Assembly (NCBI GenBank): GCA_038247555.1
Contig: JBBRUT010000009.1
Span: 1 to 52,687 of the forward strand
Source of the DNA: JAHBXL01 sp038247555
GTDB taxonomy: Bacteria; Planctomycetota; Phycisphaerae; Phycisphaerales; UBA1924
Direction: 5' to 3'
DNA length: 52,687 nt
The notes beneath the pieces are model-generated. The model did not search any database. It was given only the letters and a program-made list of their open reading frames with translations, and was not told where the DNA came from. The translations under genes were made by a program, and so were the position numbers. Below are positions 51,230 through 52,687 of this stretch, piece after piece. Each line of letters starts with the position of its first letter. Position 1 is the stretch's first letter.

Positions 51230-52186
51230 TTACTTCGCCGCCTTCTCTGCCGGCATCAGCACCGCATCGATCACGTGGATCACGCCGTTGCTTGAGTCAA
51301 TATCCGTCTTGATGATCGTCGCCTTGTCGGCCATCGCCTTGCCATCCTTCAGGCTGATGGCGATCTCCTGACCCTGCACGGTCTTGAGCGTCTTGCTCGC
51401 GACGACCTTGTCGGAGAACACGCGCCCCGGCACCACGTGGTACGTCAGGATCGCTGTGAGCTTGCCTTTGTTCTCCGGCTTCAGCAGGCCTTCCACTGTA
51501 CCGGCGGGCAGCTTGGCGAACGCCTCATCTGTTGGCGCAAACACAGTGAACGGGCCCTCGCCCTGCAGCGTGGATGCCAGCCCCGCGGCCTCGACCGCCG
51601 CGCACAGCGTCTTGAACTTCCCCGCCTGCATCGCGGTGGCCACGATGTCGATCGTGCTCGGCATGATGACCGTATCGATCACATGAATCACGCCGTTGCT
51701 GCACTGAATGTCCGTCGCCGTCACCGTCGCGCCGTCGATCATCACCTTGCCGTCGGCGGCCTTCACGTCAATCCACTGGCCCGCCAGCGTTGCCCAGCCG
51801 GTCTGCTTCACCACATCGGCGGCCAGGGCCTTGCCCGATACCACGTGATACTTCAGCACGCCCTGCAGCAGCGGCTTGTTCTTGAGCAGCGCGTCCAGAG
51901 TCTTCGGATCAACCTTGGCAAATGCCGCGTTCGTCGGCGCAAACACTGTGAAAGGGCCCGGCCCCTGCAGAGCCTCAACCAGGTCCGCGGCCTTGATCGC
52001 CGAGACCAGCGTCGAGAAGTCCTTGTTCCCCATCGCCGTCGCCACGATGTCCTGTGCGCTCTGCGCTTCCACGGCAGCTGACTCGGCGCGGACGGCCACC
52101 TTGTCAAAGTTCGCTGCCGCAACCGCAAAGCCCGCACAGGCAGCCAGGCTGGCCGCAACAAAACCAATCTTGAAGACACGATTCAT
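51230..52186 (-). CDS. Secreted protein with two fasciclin (FAS1) domains
   Basis: The 318-residue product has a signal peptide (MNRVFKIGFVAASLAACAGFAVA). Two FAS1 domains follow, at about 42-178 and 180-315. Both contain the H1 and H2 signatures: GPGPFTVFAPTNAAFAKV with LKYHVVSGKALAAD and CSNGVIHVIDTVIMP; GEGPFTVFAPTDEAFAKL with LTYHVVPGRVFSDKV and SSNGVIHVIDAVLMP. FAS1 domains mediate adhesion or protein contacts at the cell surface or periplasm. AAAGGA upstream supports the start at 52186. It carries none of the C-terminal sorting tails seen elsewhere in this window. Confidence 0.93.
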   Translation of the reverse strand: MNRVFKIGFVAASLAACAGFAVAAANFDKVAVRAESAAVEAQSAQDIVATAMGNKDFSTLVSAIKAADLVEALQGPGPFTVFAPTNAAFAKVDPKTLDALLKNKPLLQGVLKYHVVSGKALAADVVKQTGWATLAGQWIDVKAADGKVMIDGATVTATDIQCSNGVIHVIDTVIMPSTIDIVATAMQAGKFKTLCAAVEAAGLASTLQGEGPFTVFAPTDEAFAKLPAGTVEGLLKPENKGKLTAILTYHVVPGRVFSDKVVASKTLKTVQGQEIAISLKDGKAMADKATIIKTDIDSSNGVIHVIDAVLMPAEKAAK

Positions 52187-52503
52187 GGGAGGTCCTTTCG
52201 GGATCAATCGAAAAGACGGCTCCCGGGGCAGTCAGTCGATGAGCACACGCTCACCACCGCTGTCGCGAAGGGCCCGACGCTCCAGTGGGTCCGCCTGCCG
52301 CGGTGCCGTCCGGAGATACGTGCATGCGAGTTCGCCGCCCCCCCGCACCCGGATTCAATCCCGGGCGCCCTGTTCGCTCTCTCTCCTCTCCACGATCATG
52401 CAAAAACCGCCCCGCGAGCGTTCACTCGCGAGGCGGCTTCGTCCATCCCTGGATCCCAATCGGCGCGCCCAAAACACACCTTGCGCTCCGACGCTCTACA
52501 GAT
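52187..52503. other. Intergenic region upstream of the fasciclin gene
   Basis: It contains the terminator of the right-edge gene (52402-52436). The rest, which must hold the fasciclin promoter, shows no confident -35/-10 pair and no gene. Confidence 0.4.
52402..52436 (-). terminator. Rho-independent terminator of the right-edge gene
   Basis: On the minus strand CCGCCTCGCGAG (from 52425-52436) pairs with CTCGCGGGGCGG (from 52407-52418) around a 6-base loop, followed by TTTTT (52402-52406). Confidence 0.9.
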
Positions 52504-52687
52504 TCACCCGGCCCGCGGCGCCCGCGGCGGCCTTCCGATGGTGAAAGCCGCAGTGCTCTTCCACCCCCGACGCGACCACGAGACGCCGATCGGCGGCACA
52601 TCCATCGCAATCCCGACGGGTTCCCCCGCGCCCGAGGGCACAACGCTTTCCACTGTGCAAGTCTCGCCGCCCACCTCGCACGTCTCA
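52504..52687 (-). CDS. 3' end of an unidentified gene cut by the window edge
   Basis: The frame is open from the window edge to a TGA at 52504-52506, giving 60 residues. Third positions are mostly G or C, and a strong terminator lies 68 bases beyond the stop, both supporting a real minus-strand gene. Visible are two cysteines in TCEVGGETCTVE, then PVGIAMDVPPIGVSW and a basic, Pro-rich end. No family is recognised. A plus-strand frame from 52539 also stays open to the edge but has no such support. Confidence 0.5.
   Translation of the reverse strand, partial: ETCEVGGETCTVESVVPSGAGEPVGIAMDVPPIGVSWSRRGWKSTAAFTIGRPPRAPRAG

Overview
The window is high-GC bacterial DNA with strong G/C bias at third codon positions. 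It most likely comes from a planctomycete of the Phycisphaerae/Phycisphaerales type. This is inferred from protein architecture: secreted proteins ending in a paired 'VPDIFAFLS.WFAG..C' module (known in that group as the GC-type dockerin-like anchor), PEP-CTERM-like tails of the form PAPG + hydrophobic stretch + RRRR, a LEPR-XLL protein, and a signal peptidase I with a very large insert. No rRNA, tRNA, CRISPR array, prophage or insertion sequence was recognised.

Layout. 0-7.3 kb: orphan response regulator, a DUF4394 PEP-CTERM-like protein, a LEPR-XLL protein with four choice-of-anchor-D repeats, a trypsin-fold protease with a dockerin-like tail, a polytopic membrane protein and a YceI protein. 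7.4-17.2 kb: Kbl-like alpha-oxoamine synthase, signal peptidase I, an SGNH hydrolase with dockerin-like tail, argB with a hypothetical partner gene, a DUF1579 protein, holA and a lipoprotein. 17.2-26.5 kb: clpC, three PEP-CTERM-like genes, a large phosphodiesterase-TPR protein and a small sulfotransferase-like protein. 26.8-33.0 kb: a duplicated ABC-2 permease, a MarR regulator followed by a pirin gene with a very clear promoter/operator, a broken NTF2/SnoaL-like remnant, a methyltransferase and an FHA-GAF histidine kinase. 33.1-36.9 kb: a less GC-biased segment with a PEP-CTERM-like gene and a large secreted protein split by a +1 frameshift. 37.2-42.0 kb: methyltransferase, double-domain iron-type ABC permease and a GH20 hexosaminidase. 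42.2-50.1 kb: three consecutive secreted proteases of different classes (S8 serine, M36-like and M10-like metalloproteases), each ending in the same dockerin-like module. 50.2-52.7 kb: a PEP-CTERM-like gene, a two-domain fasciclin protein and the 3' end of an unidentified gene.

Theme. Six proteins carry PEP-CTERM-like tails, six carry the GC-type dockerin-like tail and one has a LEPR-XLL N-terminus, so three envelope-targeting signatures are mixed in one 52-kb stretch. No exosortase or cohesin-like receptor is visible here. The most unusual signals are: (1) a GGATRGAGAGAG element next to the predicted promoters of three PEP-CTERM-like genes, about 150-180 bases before their starts; (2) the three-protease array sharing one tail; (3) a UCC-UAA-U +1 frameshift junction inside a large secreted protein; (4) the roughly 300-residue insert in signal peptidase I; (5) a palindrome overlapping the -10 box of the pirin promoter; (6) an 18-bp perfect palindrome in a divergent intergenic region. 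Functions come from reading motifs by eye; no database search was possible.
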